The notes beneath the pieces are model-generated. The model did not search any database. It was given only the letters and a program-made list of their open reading frames with translations, and was not told the DNA's origin. From Balanoglossus misakiensis (taxonomy: Eukaryota > Hemichordata): DNA of 64,000 nt. Below, in pieces: positions 29,475 to 45,200 of the stretch. A program made the translations under genes and the position numbers. Each line of letters starts with the position of its first letter. Position 1 is the stretch's first letter. The stretch is taken from contig CM082590.2 in assembly GCA_040954595.2 (NCBI GenBank), positions 2,232,001 through 2,296,000 of the forward strand. The letters are read 5' to 3'.

Positions 29475-30100
29475 ACATGCAACGCCTGTATTTAACACTT
29501 TCTATTGTTCTCGCCCCGAAGATATTTTACGGTATTTCACAATGTGAAAATATCGCGTCCACGTCTCGGCGTGACAGTTCACTGCGCGCGCGAGCGACAC
29601 ACGGGGCATAGTGGAGAGGGGTGTTGTAAAATTCGGTTATTAGAAGCTGTAATAAAGTTTTCAAAGCTGGCGGTTTTGTCATGTTGAATGCATCATTTTT
29701 AGTTCTTCGAAATTCTCAATGCAAAATAATTGTTAACATGATATTTTGAAAGAGAACGTAGACAATTTTATTTAGAATGTGGATGTGCCCATCGTAATGA
29801 AAGCTGCCAACCCCCTTAAAATGATACTACGGCCCACACGTCATACGTCACAACATGGCTACTGCCGTGATCCCAGCGCCCGGTTCAAATTTGAAATTGT
29901 TTTTCTCGGCGCATTTCTGCAAATCGTACTGTTTTATAGGTAGGCATGTATGATAAAGAGGTTATTACACGAATTTTGGTCGATAACGCGACGCATTCTC
30001 GTGATGTCTGTATTTTGACTCGTTGCGAAGCGCAACTCATCAAAATACGGACATCACTCGAATACGACGCGTTATCGACCAAAATTCGTGTAATAACCCC
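29475..30100. other. CpG-rich insertion splitting a SINE tail
   Basis: It interrupts SINE-tail sequence (TATGTAATATTA on the left, AATATTAATATAATATTT on the right). It contains CGCGCGCGAGCG, CRE-like ACGTCATACGTCAC just before an ATG at 29853 (MATAVIPAPGSN) and a terminal palindrome. The ATG could begin a short first exon with donor GTAGGC near 29939, but no downstream exon is seen. Confidence 0.4.
29960..30098. repeat. 139-bp palindrome
   Basis: GGTTATTACACGAATTTTGG and CCAAAATTCGTGTAATAACC form the ends. The arms pair over about 65 bp with few mismatches around a short CGAAGCG loop. Confidence 0.85.
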
Positions 30101-30229
30101 TAAATATTAATATAATATTTATAACTTATGTAGCACATTAAATCTCAACATGCTTTAAAGTTGTCCCATGGTAATTTGACCTAGGTCGTTGGACCTTACT
30201 ATTCCATTCAACTCCCTGGGGAGCAAACA

Positions 30230-33200
30230 ACATCTCACCATCATTAGAAATGTCTAATTACAGTGCTTTTGGCCACGTATTAACCTGGGGATTTACAATC
30301 AACTTTAAATCCACATATGCACCATATTCCAATGTCAATGTGAAGGGCTTGAAATACCATCTACCCTGATGCATCATCAAGTTTGTTTCGACAACTTTAA
30401 ATCCCCTTCAGCAAGCATTTTATACCCATGTCAAAGTGCAGAGCTTGCATCACCATCTATCCTGATGCATCATCAAGCTGCTTCGCCATTTGCCCTGATG
30501 CAAAGAATCAGATATAGTGTCACCATTGCATTAGCAATGTCAAATTACAGTGCTTTTGGCCAGGCATTAACCTGGGGATTTACAATCAACTTTAAATCCC
30601 CATATGCACTATATTCCAATGTCAATGTGAAGGGCTTGAAATACCATCTACCCTGATGCATCATCAAGTTTGTTTCGACAACTTTAAAGCCCCCTCAGCA
30701 AGCATTTTATACCCATGTCAAAGTGCAGAGCTTGCATCACCATCTTTCCTGATGCATCATCAAGCTGCTTCGCCATTTGCCCTGATGCAAAGAATCAGAT
30801 ATAGTGTCACCATTGCATTAGCAATGTCAAATTACACTGCTTTTGGCCATGTATTAACATCGGGATTTATAATCAACTTGAAATCCCCATATGCTTTTTA
30901 TACCCATGTCAAAGCGAAGTGTTTGCATCACTATCTACAGTAATGCATCGTCAAGCATGCTTCGCCATTTGCCGTAATGCAAAGAATCAGATTCAATGTC
31001 ACCATTGCATTCGCAATGTCAAATTACTGTGCTTTTGGCCACATATTAACCTGGCGATTTACAGTCAACTTTAAACATCAGTGCATATGCATTAAATACA
31101 CATGTCAAAGTGCAGTGTCTCCATCACCATTGATCCTGATGCATCATCAAGCATGCTTCGTTATATGCCCTGGTGCAAAGAATCAGATTTAGTATCACAG
31201 TAGCATTAGCCATGTCAAATTACAGTGCTTTTGGCTATGTATTAACCTAGGGATTTACACTCAACTTTAAATCCCCATATGCATTATATGCCAATGTCAA
31301 TGTGAAGGGCTTGAAATACCATCTACCCTGATGCATCATCAAGTTTGTTTCGCCATTAACCCTGATGCAAATAATCAGTGTCACCATAGCATTAGCAATG
31401 TCAATTTACTGAGCGTTTGGCCATGTATTAACTTGGGGGTTTACAATCAACTTTAAATCCCCATATGCATTATATTGCAATGTTAACTTGAACGGCTTGA
31501 AACACCATCTATACTGATGCATCATCAAGCTTTCTTTACAATTTACCCTGATGCAAAGAATCAGATTTAGTGTCGCCATAGCATTAGCAATGGCAAATAA
31601 AAGTGTTTTCGGCCACATATTAACCCAGGGATTTATAATCAACTTGAAATCCCCATATGAATTTTATACCCGTGTCAAAGCGAAGTGCTTGCATCAATAT
31701 CTACCGTGATGCATCATCAAGCTTGCTTCGCCATTTGCCCTAATGCAAAGAATCAGATTCAATGTCACTGTAGCATTAGCAATGTCAAATTACAGTTCGT
31801 TTGGCCGTATACTAACCTGGGGATTTACAATCAACTTTAAATCCCCATATGCATTATATTCTAATGTCAATGTGAAGGGCTTGAAACACCATCTATCCTG
31901 ATGCATCATCAAGCTTGCTTCACCATTTTCCCTGATGCAAAGAATCAGATTTAGTGTCACGGTAGCATTAGCAAATCCCCATATGCATTTAACACCCACG
32001 TCAAAGTGAAGTGTTTGCATCCCTATCTACCGTGATGCATCATCAAGCTTGCATCGCCATTTACCCTGATGCAAAGAATCAGATTCAATATCATCGTTGC
32101 ATTAGCAATGTCAAATTACAGTGCTTATGGCCACGTATTAACCTGGGAATTTACAGACAACTTTAAATACCCATGCATATGCATTAAATACCTATGTCAA
32201 AGTGCAGAGCTTGCATCACCATTTACTCTGATGCACCATTAGGCTTGCTACGCCATTTCCCCTAATGCAAAGAATCACATTCAATGTCACCATTGCATTA
32301 GCAATTTTAAATTACAGTGTTTTTGGCCATGTATTAACCTATGGATTTGCAATTAACTTTAAATCCCCATATGCGTTATATTCCAATGTCAAGTGAAGGG
32401 CTTGAAACACCATCTATCCTGATGCATCATCAAGCTTGCTTCACAATTTACCCTGATGCAAAAAATCACATTCAGCGTCACCATTTCATTAGCAATGTCA
32501 AATTACAGTGCTTATTGCCACGTATTAACCTGGGAATTTACAGACAACTTTAAATACCCATGCATATACATTAAATACCTATGTCAAAGTGCAGAGCTTG
32601 CATCACCATTTACTCTGATGCACCATTAGGCTTGCTACGCCATTTCCCCTAATGCAAAGAATCACATTCAATGTCACCATTGCATTAGCAATTTTAAATT
32701 ACAGTGTTTTTGGCCATGTATTAACCTATGGATTTGCAATTAACTTTAAATCCCCATATGCGTTATATTCCAATGTCAAGTGAAGGGCTTGAAACACCAT
32801 CTATCCTGATGCATCATCAAGCTTGCTTCACAATTTACCCTGATGCAAAAAATCACATTCAGCGTCACCATTTCATTAGCAATGTCAAATTACAGTGCTT
32901 ATTGCCACGTATTAACCTGGGAATTTACAGACAACTTTAAATACCCATGCATATACATTAAATACCTATGTCAAAGTGCAGAGCTTGCATCACCATCTAC
33001 TCTGATGCATCATTAGGTTTGCATCGCCATTCCCCCTAATGCAAAGAATCAGATTCAATGTCACCCTTGCATTAGCAATTTTAAATTACAGTGCTTTTGG
33101 ACATGTATTAACCTAGGGATTTTCAATCAACTTTAAATCCCCATATGCGTTATATTCCATTGTAAATGTGAAGGGCTTGAAACACCATCTGTCCTGATGC

Positions 33201-36200
33201 ATCATCAAGCTTGCTTCACAATTTACCCCGATGGAAAGAATCAGATTTAATGTCACGGTAGCATTAGCAATGTCAAACTACAGTGCTTATGGCCACGTAT
33301 CAACCTGGGGATTTACAATCAACTTTAAATCCCCATATGCGTTATATTCCAATGTCAATGTGAAGGGCTTGAAATACCATCTACCCTGATCCATCATCAA
33401 GCTGCTTCCCCATTTGCCCTGATGCAAAGAATCAGATATAGTGTCAACATTGCATTAGCAATGTCAAATTACAGTGCTTTTGGACACGTATTAACACAGG
33501 GATTTATAATCTACTTGAAATCCCTATATGCTTTTTATACCCATGTCTAAGCGAAGTGTTTGCATCACTATCTACTGTGATGCATCATCAAGCATGCTTC
33601 GCCATTTACGCTGATGCAAAGAATCAGATTCAATGTCACCATTGCATTAGCAATGTCAAATTACAGTGCTTTTGGCCATGTATAAACATCGGGATTTATA
33701 ATCAACTTGAAATCCCCATATGCTTTTTATACCCATGTCAAAGCGAAGTGTTTGCATCACTATCTACAGTAATGCATCGTCAAGCATGCTTCGCCATTTG
33801 CCCTAATGCAAAGAATCACATTAAATGTCACTGTTGCATTCGCAATGTCAAATTACTGTGCTTTTGGCCACGTATTAACCTGGCGATTTACAGTCAACTT
33901 TAAATCCCCATATGCATTATATTCCAATGTCAATGTGAAGGGCTTGAAAAACCATCTACCCTGATGCATCATCAAGTTTGTTTCGCCATTAACCCTGATG
34001 CAAATAATCAGTGTCACCATAGCATTAGCAATGGCAAATAAAAGTGCTTTCGGCCAAATATTAACCCAGGGATTTATAATCAACTTGAAATCCCCATATG
34101 AATTTTATACCTATGTCAAAGCGAAGTGCTTGCATCAATATCTACCGTGATGCATCATCAAGCTTGCTTCGCCATTTGCCCTAATGCAAAGAATCAGATT
34201 CAATGTCACTGTAGCATTAGCAATGTCAAATTACAGTTCGTTTGGCCGTTTACTAACCTGGGAATTTACAATCAACTTTAAATCCCCATATGCATTATAT
34301 TCTAATGTCAATGTGAAGGGCTTGAAACACCATCTATCCTGATGCATCATCAAGCTTGCTTCACCATTTTCCCTGATGCAAAGAATCAGATTTAGTATCA
34401 CGGTAGCATTAGAAATGTCAAATTACAGTGCCTATGGCCACGTATTAACCTCGGGATGTACGGAGAACTTTAAATACCCTTACATATACATTTAATACCT
34501 ATGTCAAAATGCAGAGCTTGCATCACCATATACTCCAATGCATTATTAAGCTTGCTTCACCATTTTCCCTGATGCAAAGAATCAGATTAAATGTCACCGT
34601 TGTATTAGCAATGTCAAATTAAAGTGCTTTTGGACTTGTATTAACCCGGGGATTTACATTCAACTTTTAATCCCCCTGTATACATTTTAAACCCCGGTGT
34701 CAAAGTTTAGTGATTGCATCACCATTGACCCTGGTGCATCATCAAGCATTCTTCAGAATTTGCCCTGATGCAAAGAATCAGATTCAATGTCACCCTTGCA
34801 TTAGCAATTTTAAATTACAGTGCTTTTGGACATGTATTAACCTAGGGATTTACAGTCAACATTAAATACCCATGCACATGCATTAAATACCTATGTCAAA
34901 ATGCATAGCTTGCATCACCATCTACTCCAATGCATCATTAAGCTTGCTTAGCCATTTCCCCTAATGCAAAGAATTACATTCAATGTCACCATTTCATTAG
35001 CAATGTCAAATTACAGTGCTTTTGGATGCGTATTAACCCAAGGATTTGTAATCAACTTGAAATCCCCATATGCATTTAATACCCATGTCACATTAAACTG
35101 TTTGCATCACTATCTACCGTGATGCATCATCAAGCCTGCATCGCCATTTACCCTTATGCATAGAATCAGATTCAATGTCACCGTTGCATTAGCAATGTCA
35201 AATAAAAGTGCTTTTGGCCATTATTAACCTAGGGATTTACAATCAACTTTAAATCCCCATATGCATTATATTCAAAAGTCAATGTGAAGGGCTTGGAACA
35301 CCATCTATCCTGATGCATCATCACGTTTGCTTCACCATTTATCCATATTCAATGTCACCCTTGCATTAGTAATTTTAAATTACAGTGCTTTTGGCCATGT
35401 ATTAACCTCGGGATTTAGAGTCAACTTTAAATATCAATGCGCATGCATTAAATACCCATGTCAAAGTGAAGTGTTTGCATCACTATCTACTGAGATGCAT
35501 CATCAAGCTTGCATCGCCATTTACCCTGATGCAAAGACTCAGATTCAATATCATCGTTGCATTAGCAATGTCAAATTACAGTGCTTATGGCCACGTATTA
35601 ACCTGAGGATTTACAGTCAACATCAAATACCCATGCATATGCATTAAATACCTATGTCAAAGTGCAGAGCTTGCATCACCATCTACTCTGATGCACCATT
35701 AGGCTTGCTACGCCATTTCCCCTAATGCAAAGAATCACATTCAATGTCACCATTGCTTTTGGCCATGTATTAACCTGGGGATTTACAATCAACTTTAAAT
35801 CCCCGTATGCGTTATATTCCAATGTCAATGTGAAGGGCTTGAAACACCATCTATCATGATACATCATCAAGCTTGCTTCACAATTTACCCTGATGCAAAG
35901 AATCAGATTTAGTATCACGGTAGCATTAGCAATGTCAAATTACAGTGATTATGGCCACGTATTAACCTGGGGATTTACAGACAACTTTAAATACCCATGC
36001 ATATACATTTAATACCTATGTCAAAATGCAGAGCTTGCATCACCATATACTCCGATGCATTATTAAGCTTGCTTCACCATTTGCCCTGATGCAAAGAATC
36101 AGATTAAATGTCACCGTTGTATTATCAATGTCAAATTACGGTGCTTTTGGACTTGTATTAACCTGGGGATTTACAGTCAACTTTTAATCCCCCTGTATAC

Positions 36201-39200
36201 ATTTTAAACCCCGGTGTCAAAGTTTAGTGATTGCATCATCATTGACCCTGGTGCATCATCAAGCATTCTTCAGAATTTGCCCTGATGCAAAGAATCAGAT
36301 TCAATATCACCCTTGCATTAGCAATTTTAAATTACAGTGCTTTTGGACATGTATTAACCTGGGGATTTACAGTCAACATTAAATACCCATGCATAGGCAT
36401 TAAATACCTATGTCACAATGCATAGCTTGCATCACCATCTACTCTGATGCACCATTATGCTCGCTACGCCATTTCCCCTAATGCAAAGAATGACATTCAA
36501 TGTCACCATTGCATTTGCAATTGTAAATTACAGTGCTTTTGGCCATGTATTAACCTAGGGATTTTCAATCAACTTTAAATCCCCATATGCGTTATATTCC
36601 ATTGTCAATGTGAAGGGCTTGAAACACCATCTGTCCTGATGCATCATCAAGCTTGCTTCACAATTTACCCCGATGGAAAGAATCAGATTTAATGTCATGG
36701 TAGCATTAGCAACGTCAAACTACAGTGCTTATGGCCACGTATCAACTTGGGGATTTACAATCAACTTTAAATCCCCATATGCGTTATATTCCAATGTCAA
36801 TGTGAAGGGCTTGAAATACCATCTACCCTGATGCATCATCAAGTTTGTTTTGACAACTTTAAATCCCCCTCAGCATGCATTTAATCCCCATGTCAAAGTG
36901 CAGAGCTTGCATCACCATCTATCCTGATGCATCATCAAGCTGCTTCGCCATTTGCCCTGATGCAAAGAATCAGATATAGTGTCACCATTGCATAAGCAAT
37001 GTCAAATTATAGTGCTTTTGGACACGTATTAACACAGGGATTTATAATCTATTTGAAATCCCTATATGCTTTTTATACCCATGTCTAAGCGAAGTGTTTG
37101 CATCACTATCTACTGTGATGCATCGTCAAGCATGCTTCGCCATTTGCCTTAATGCAAAGAATCAGATTAAATGTCACTGTTGCATTCGCAATGTCAAATT
37201 ACTGTGCTTTTGGCCACGTATTAACCTGGCGATTTACAGTCAACTTTAAACATCTGTGCATATGCATTAAATACGCATGTCAAAGTGCAGTGTCTCCATC
37301 ACCATTGATCCTGATGCATCACCAAGCATGCTTCGCTATATGCCCTGATGCAAAGAATCAGATTTAGTATCACAGTAGCATTAGCCATGTCAAATTACAG
37401 TGCTTTTGGCTATGTATTAACCTGGGGATTTACAATCAACTTTAAATCCCCATATGCATTATATTCCAATGTCAATGTGAAGGGCTTGAAATACCATCTA
37501 CCCTGATGCATCATCAAGTTTGTTTCGCCATTAACCCTGATGCAAATAATCAGTGTCACCATAGCATCAGCAATGTCAAATTACTGAGCATTTGGCCATG
37601 TATTAACTTGCGGGTTTACAATCAACTTTAAATCCCCATATGCATTATATTGCAATGTTAACTTGAACGGCTTGAAACACCATCTATACTGATGCATCAT
37701 CAAGCTTTCTTCACAATTTACCCTGATGCAAAGAATCAGATTTAGTGTCGCCATAGCATTAGCAATGGCAAATAAAAGTGCTTTCGGCCACATATTAACC
37801 CAGGGATTTATAATCAACTTGAAATCCCTATATGAATTTTATACCTATGTCAAAGCGAAGTGCTTGCATCAATATCTACCGTGATGCATCATCAAGCTTG
37901 CTTCGCCATTTGCCCTAATGCAAAGAATCAGATTCAATGTCACTGTTGCATTAGCAATGTCAAATTATAGTGCGTTTGGCCGTATACTAACCTGGGGATT
38001 TACAATCAACTTTAAATCCCCATATGCATTATATTCTAATATCAATGTGAAGGGCTTGAAACACCATCTATCATGATGCATCATCAAGCTTGCTTCACCA
38101 TTTTCCCTGATGCAAAAAATCAGATTTAGTGTCATGGTAGCATTAGCAAATCCCCATATGCATTTGATACCCATGTCAAAGTGAAGTGTTTGCATCACTA
38201 TCTACCGTGATGCATCATCAAGCTTGCATCGCCATTCACCCTTATGCAAAGAATCAGATTCAATGTCACCGTTGCATTAGCAATGTCAAATTACAGTGCT
38301 TATGGCCACGTATTAACCTGAGGATTTACAGTCAACATTAAATACCCATGCATATCCATTAAATACCTATGTCAAAGTGCAGAGCTTGCATCACCATTTA
38401 CTCTGATGCACCATTAGGCTTGCTACGCCATTTCCCCTAATGCAAAGAATCACATTCAATGTCACCATTGCATTAGCAATTTTAAATTACAGTGTTTTTG
38501 GCCATGTATTAACCTATGGATTTGCAATTAACTTTAAATCCCCATATGCGTTATATTCCAATGTCAAGTGAAGGGCTTGAAACACCATCTATCCTGATGC
38601 ATCATCAAGCTTGCTTCACAATTTACCCTGATGCAAAAAATCACATTCAGCGTCACCATTTCATTAGCAATGTCAAATTACAGTGCTTATTGCCACGTAT
38701 TAACCTGGGAATTTACAGACAACTTTAAATACCCATGCATATACATTAAATACCTATGTCAAAGTGCAGAGCTTGCATCACCATTTACTCTGATGCACCA
38801 TTAGGCTTGCTACGCCATTTCCCCTAATGCAAAGAATCACATTCAATGTCACCATTGCATTAGCAATTTTAAATTACAGTGTTTTTGGCCATGTATTAAC
38901 CTATGGATTTGCAATTAACTTTAAATCCCCATATGCGTTATATTCCAATGTCAAGTGAAGGGCTTGAAACACCATCTATCCTGATGCATCATCAAGCTTG
39001 CTTCACAATTTACCCTGATGCAAAAAATCACATTCAGCGTCACCATTTCATTAGCAATGTCAAATTACAGTGCTTATTGCCACGTATTAACCTGGGAATT
39101 TACAGACAACTTTAAATACCCATGCATATACATTAAATACCTATGTCAAAGTGCAGTGCTTGTATCACCATCTACTCTGATGCATCATTAGGTTTGCATC

Positions 39201-42200
39201 GCCATTCCCCCTAATGCAAAGAATCAGATTCAATGTCACCCTTGCATTAGCAATTTTAAATTACAGTGCTTTTGGACATGTATTAACCTAGGGATTTTCA
39301 ATCAACTTTAAATCCCCATATGCGTTATATTCCATTGTCAATGTGAAGGGCTTGAAACACCATCTGTCCTGATGCATCATCAAGCTTGCTTCACAATTTA
39401 CCCCGATGGAAAGAATCAGATTTAATGTCACGGTAGCATTAGCAATGTCAAACTACAGTGCTTATGGCCACGTATCAACCTGGGGATTTACAATCAACTT
39501 TAAATCCCCATATGCGTTATATTCCAATGTCAATGTGAAGGGCTTGAAATACCATCTACCCTGATCCATCATCAAGCTGCTTCCCAATTTGCCCTGATGC
39601 AAAGAATCAGATATAGTGTCAACATCGCATTAGCAATGTCAAATTACAGTGCTTTTGGACACGTATTAACACAGGGATTTATAATCTACTTGAAATCCCT
39701 ATATGCTTTTTATACCCATGTCTAAGCGAAGTGTTTGCATCACTATCTACTGTGATGCATCATCAAGCATGCTTCGCCATTTACGCTGATGCAAAGAATC
39801 AGATTCAATGTCACCATTGCATTAGCAATGTCAAATTACAGTGCTTTTGGACACGTATTAACACAGGGATTTATAATCTACTTGAAATCCCCATATGCTT
39901 TTTATACCCATGTCAAAGCGAAGTGTTTGCATCACTATCTACAGTAATGCATCGTCAAGCATGCTTCGCCATTTGCCCTAATGCAAAGAATCACATTAAA
40001 TGTCACTGTTGCATTCGCAATGTCAAATTACTGTGCTTTTGGCCACGTATTAACCTGGCGATTTACAGTCAACTTTAAATCCCCATATGCATTATATTCC
40101 AATGTCAATGTGAAGGGCTTGAAAAACCATCTACCCTGATGCATCATCAAGTTTGTTTCGCCATTAACCCTGATGCAAATAATCAGTGTCACCATAGCAT
40201 TAGCAATGGCAAATAAAAGTGCTTTCGGCCACATATTAACCCAGGGATTTATAATCAACTTGAAATCCCCATATGAATTTTATACCTATGTCAAAGCGAA
40301 GTGCTTGCATCAATATCTACCGTGATGCATCATCAAGCTTGCTTCGCCATTTGCCCTAATGCAAAGAATCAGATTCAATGTCACCCTTGCATTAGCAATG
40401 TCAAATTACAGTTTGTTTGGCCGTATACTAACCTGGGGATTTACAATCAACTTTAAATCCCCATATGCATTATATTCTAATGTCAATGTGAAGGGCTTGA
40501 AACACCATCTATCCTGATGCATCATCAAGCTTGCTTCACCATTTTCCCTGATGCAAAGAATCAGATTTAGTATCACGGTAGCATTAGCAATGTCAAATTA
40601 CAGTGCCTATGGCCACGTATTAACCTCGGGATGTACGGACAACTTTAAATACCCTTACATATACATTTAATACCTATGTCAAAATGCAGAGCTTGCATCA
40701 CCATATACTCCAATGCATTATTAAGCTTGCTTCGCCATTTTCCCTGATGCAAAGAATCAGATTAAATGTCACCGTTGTATTAGCAATGTCAAATTAAAGT
40801 GCTTTTGGACTTGTATTAACCCAGGGATTTACAGTCAACTTTTAATCCCCCTGTATACATTTTAAACCCCTGTGTCAAAGTTTAGTGATTGCATCACCAT
40901 TGACCCTGGTGCATCATCAAGCATTCTTCAGAATTTGCCCTGATGCAAAGAATCAGATTCAATGTCACCCTTGCATTAGCAATTTTAAATTACAGTGCTT
41001 TTGGACATGTATTAACCTAGGGATTTACAGTCAACATTAAATACCCATGCACATGCATTAAATACCTATGTCAAAATGCATAGCTTGCATCACCATCTAC
41101 TCCAATGCATCATTAAGCTTGCTTAGCCATTTCCCTTAATGCAAAGAATTACATTCAATGTCACCATTTCATTAGCAATGTCAAATTACAGTGCTTTTGG
41201 ATGCGTATTAACCCAAGGATTTGTAATCAACTTGAAATCCCCATATGCATTTAATACCCATGTCAAAGTGAACTGTTTGCATCACTATCTACCGTGATGC
41301 ATCATCAAGCCTGCATCGCCATTTACCCTTATGCATAGAATCAGATTCAATGTCACTGTTGCATTAGCAATGTCAAATAAAAGTGCTTTTGGCCATTATT
41401 AACCTAGGGATTTACAATCAACTTTAAATCCCCATATGCATTATATTCAAAAGTCAATGTGAAGGGCTTGGAACACCATCTATCCTGATGCATCATCACG
41501 TTTGCTTCACCATTTATCCATATTCAATGTCACCCTTGCATTAGTAATTTTAAATTACAGTGCTTTTGGCCATGTATTAACCTCGGGATTTAGAGTCAAC
41601 TTTAAATATCAATGCGCATGCATTAAATACCCATGTCAAAGTGAAGTGTTTGCATCACTATCTACTGAGATGCATCATCAAGCTTGCATCGCCATTTACC
41701 CTGATGCAAAGACTCAGATTCAATATCATCGTTGCATTAGCAATGTCAAATTACAGTGCTTATGGCCACGTTTTAACCTGAGGATTTACAGTCAACATTA
41801 AATACCCATGCATATGCATTAAATACCTATGTCAAAGTGCAGAGCTTGCATCACCATCTACTCTGATGCACCATTAGGCTTGCTACGCCATTTCCCCTAA
41901 TGCAAAGAATCACATTCAATGTCACCATTGCATTAGCAATTTTAAATTACAGTGCTTTTGGCCATGTATTAACCTGGGGATTTACAATCAACTTTAAATC
42001 CCCATATGCGTTATATTCCAATGTCAATGTGAAGGGCTTGAAACACCATCTATCATGATACATCATCAAGCTTGCTTCACAATTTACCCTGATGCAAAGA
42101 ATCAGATTTAGTATCACGGTAGCATTAGCAATGTCAAATTACAGTGATTATGGCCACGTATTAACCTGGGGATTTACAGACAACTTTAAATACCCATGCA

Positions 42201-45200
42201 TATACATTTAATACCTATGTCAAAATGCAGAGCTTGCATCACCATATACTCCGATGCATTATTAAGCTTGCTTCACCATTTGCCCTGATGCAAAGAATCA
42301 GTTTAAATGTCACCGTTGTATTATCAATGTCAAATTACGGTGCTTTTGGACTTGTATTAACCTGGGGATTTACAGTCAACTTTTAATCCCCCTGTATACA
42401 TTTTAAACCCCGGTGTCAAAGTTTAGTGATTGCATCACCATTGACCCTGGTGCATCATCAAGCATTCTTCAGAATTTGCCCTGATGCAAAGAATCAGATT
42501 CAATATCACCCTTGCATTAGCAATTTTAAATTACAGTGCTTTTGGACATGTATTAACCTGGGGATTTACAGTCAACATTAAATACCCATGCATAGGCATT
42601 AAATACCTATGTCACAATGCATAGCTTACATCACCATCTACTCTGATGCACCATTATGCTCGCTACGCCATTTCCCCTAATGCAAAGAATGACATTCAAT
42701 GTCACCATTGCATTTGCAATTGTAAATTACAGTGCTTTTGGCCATGTATTAACCTAGGGATTTTCAATCAACTTTAAATCCCCATATGCGTTATATTCCA
42801 TTGTCAATGTGAAGGGCTTGAAACACCATCTGTCCTGATGCATCATCAAGCTTGCTTCACAATTTACCCCGATGGAAAGAATCAGATTTAATGTCATGGT
42901 AGCATTAGCAATGTCAAACTACAGTGCTTATGGCCACGTATCAACCTGGGGATTTACAATCAACTTTAAATCCCCATATGCGTTATATTCCAATGTCAAT
43001 GTGAAGGGCTTGAAATACCATCTACCCTGATGCATCATCAAGTTTGTTTTGACAACTTTAAATCCCCCTCAGCATGCATTTAATCCCCATGTCAAAGTGC
43101 AGAGCTTGCATCACCATCTATCCTGATGCATCATCAAGCTGCTTCGCCATTTGCCCTGATGCAAAGAATCAGATATAGTGTCACCATTGCATAAGCAATG
43201 TCAAATTACAGTGCTTTTGGACAAGTATTAACACAGGGATTTATAATCTATTTGAAATCCCTATATGCTTTTTATACCCATGTCTAAGCGAAGTGTTTGC
43301 ATCACTATCTACTGTGATGCATCGTCAAGCATGCTCCGCCATTTGCCTTAATGCAAAGAATCAGATTAAATGTCACTGTTGCATTCGCAATGTCAAATTA
43401 CTGTGCTTTTGGCCACGTATTAACCTGGCGATTTACAGTCAACTTTAAACATCTGTGCATATGCATTAAATACGCATGTCAAAGTGCAGTGTCTCCATCA
43501 CCATTGATCCTGATGCATCACCAAGCATGCTTCGCTATATGCCCTGATGCAAAGAATCAGATTTAGTATCACAGTAGCATTAGCCATGTCAAATTACAGT
43601 GCTTTTGGCTATGTATTAACCTGGGGATTTACAATCAACTTTAAATCCCCATATGCATTATATTCCAATGTCAATGTGAAGGGCTTGAAATACCATCTAC
43701 CCTGATGCATCATCAAGTTTGTTTCGCCATTAACCCTGACATTGCGAATCAGTGTCACCATAGCATCAGCAATGTCAAATTACTGAGCATTTGGCCATGT
43801 ATTAACTTGCGGGTTTACAATCAACTTCAAATCCCCATATGCATTATATTGCAATGTTAACTTGAACGGCTTGAAACACCATCTATACTGATGCATCATC
43901 AAGCTTTCTTCACAATTTACCCTGATGCAAAGAATCAGATTTAGTGTCGCCATAGCATTAGCAATGGCAAATAAAAGTGCTTTCGGCCACATATTAACCC
44001 AGGGATTTATAATCAACTTGAAATCCCTATATGAATTTTATACCTATGTCAAAGCGAAGTGCTTGCATCAATATCTACCGTGATGCATCATCAAGCTTGC
44101 TTCGCCATTTGCCCTAATGCAAAGAATCAGATTCAATGTCACTGTTGCATTAGCAATGTCAAATTATAGTGCGTTTGGCCGTATACTAACCTGGGGATTT
44201 ACAATCAACTTTAAATCCCCATATGCATTATATTCTAATGTCAATGTGAAGGGCTTGAAACACCATCTATCATGATGCATCATCAAGCTTGCTTCACCAT
44301 TTTCCCTGATTCAAAAAATCAGATTTAGTGTCATGGTAGCATTAGCAAATCCCTATATGCATTTGATACCCATGTCAAAGTGAAGTGTTTGCATCACTAT
44401 CTACCGTGATGCATCATCAAGCTTGCATCGCCATTCACCCTTATGCAAAGAATCAGATTCAATGTCACCGTTGCATTAGCAATGTCAAATTACAGTGCTT
44501 ATGGCCACGTATTAACCTGAGGATTTACAGTCAACATTAAATACCCATGCATATCCATTAAATACCTATGTCAATGTGCAGAGCTTGCATCACCATTTAC
44601 TCTGATGCACCATTAGGCTTGCTACGCCATTTCCCCTAATGCAAAGAATCACATTCAATGTCACCATTGCATTAGCAATTTTAAATTACAGTGTTTTTGG
44701 CCATGTATTAACCTATGGATTTGCAATTAACTTTAAATCCCCATATGCGTTATATTCCAATGTCAAGTGAAGGGCTTGAAACACCATCTATCCTGATGCA
44801 TCATCAAGCTTGCTTCACAATTTACCCTGATGCAAAAAATCACATTCAGCGTCACCATTTCATTAGCAATGTCAAATTACAGTGCTTATTGCCACGTATT
44901 AACCTGGGAATTTACAGACAACTTTAAATACCCATGCATATACATTAAATACCTATGTCAAAGTGCAGAGCTTGCATCACCATCTACTCTGATGCATCAT
45001 TAGGTTTGCATCGCCATTCCCCATAATGCAAAGAATCAGATTCAATGTCACCCTTGCATTAGCAATTTTAAATTACAGTGCTTTTGGACATATATTAACC
45101 TGGGGATTTACAGTCGACATTAAATACCCATGCATATGCATTAAATATCTATGTCAAAGTGCAGAGCTTGCATCACCATCTACTCTGATGTACCATTATG

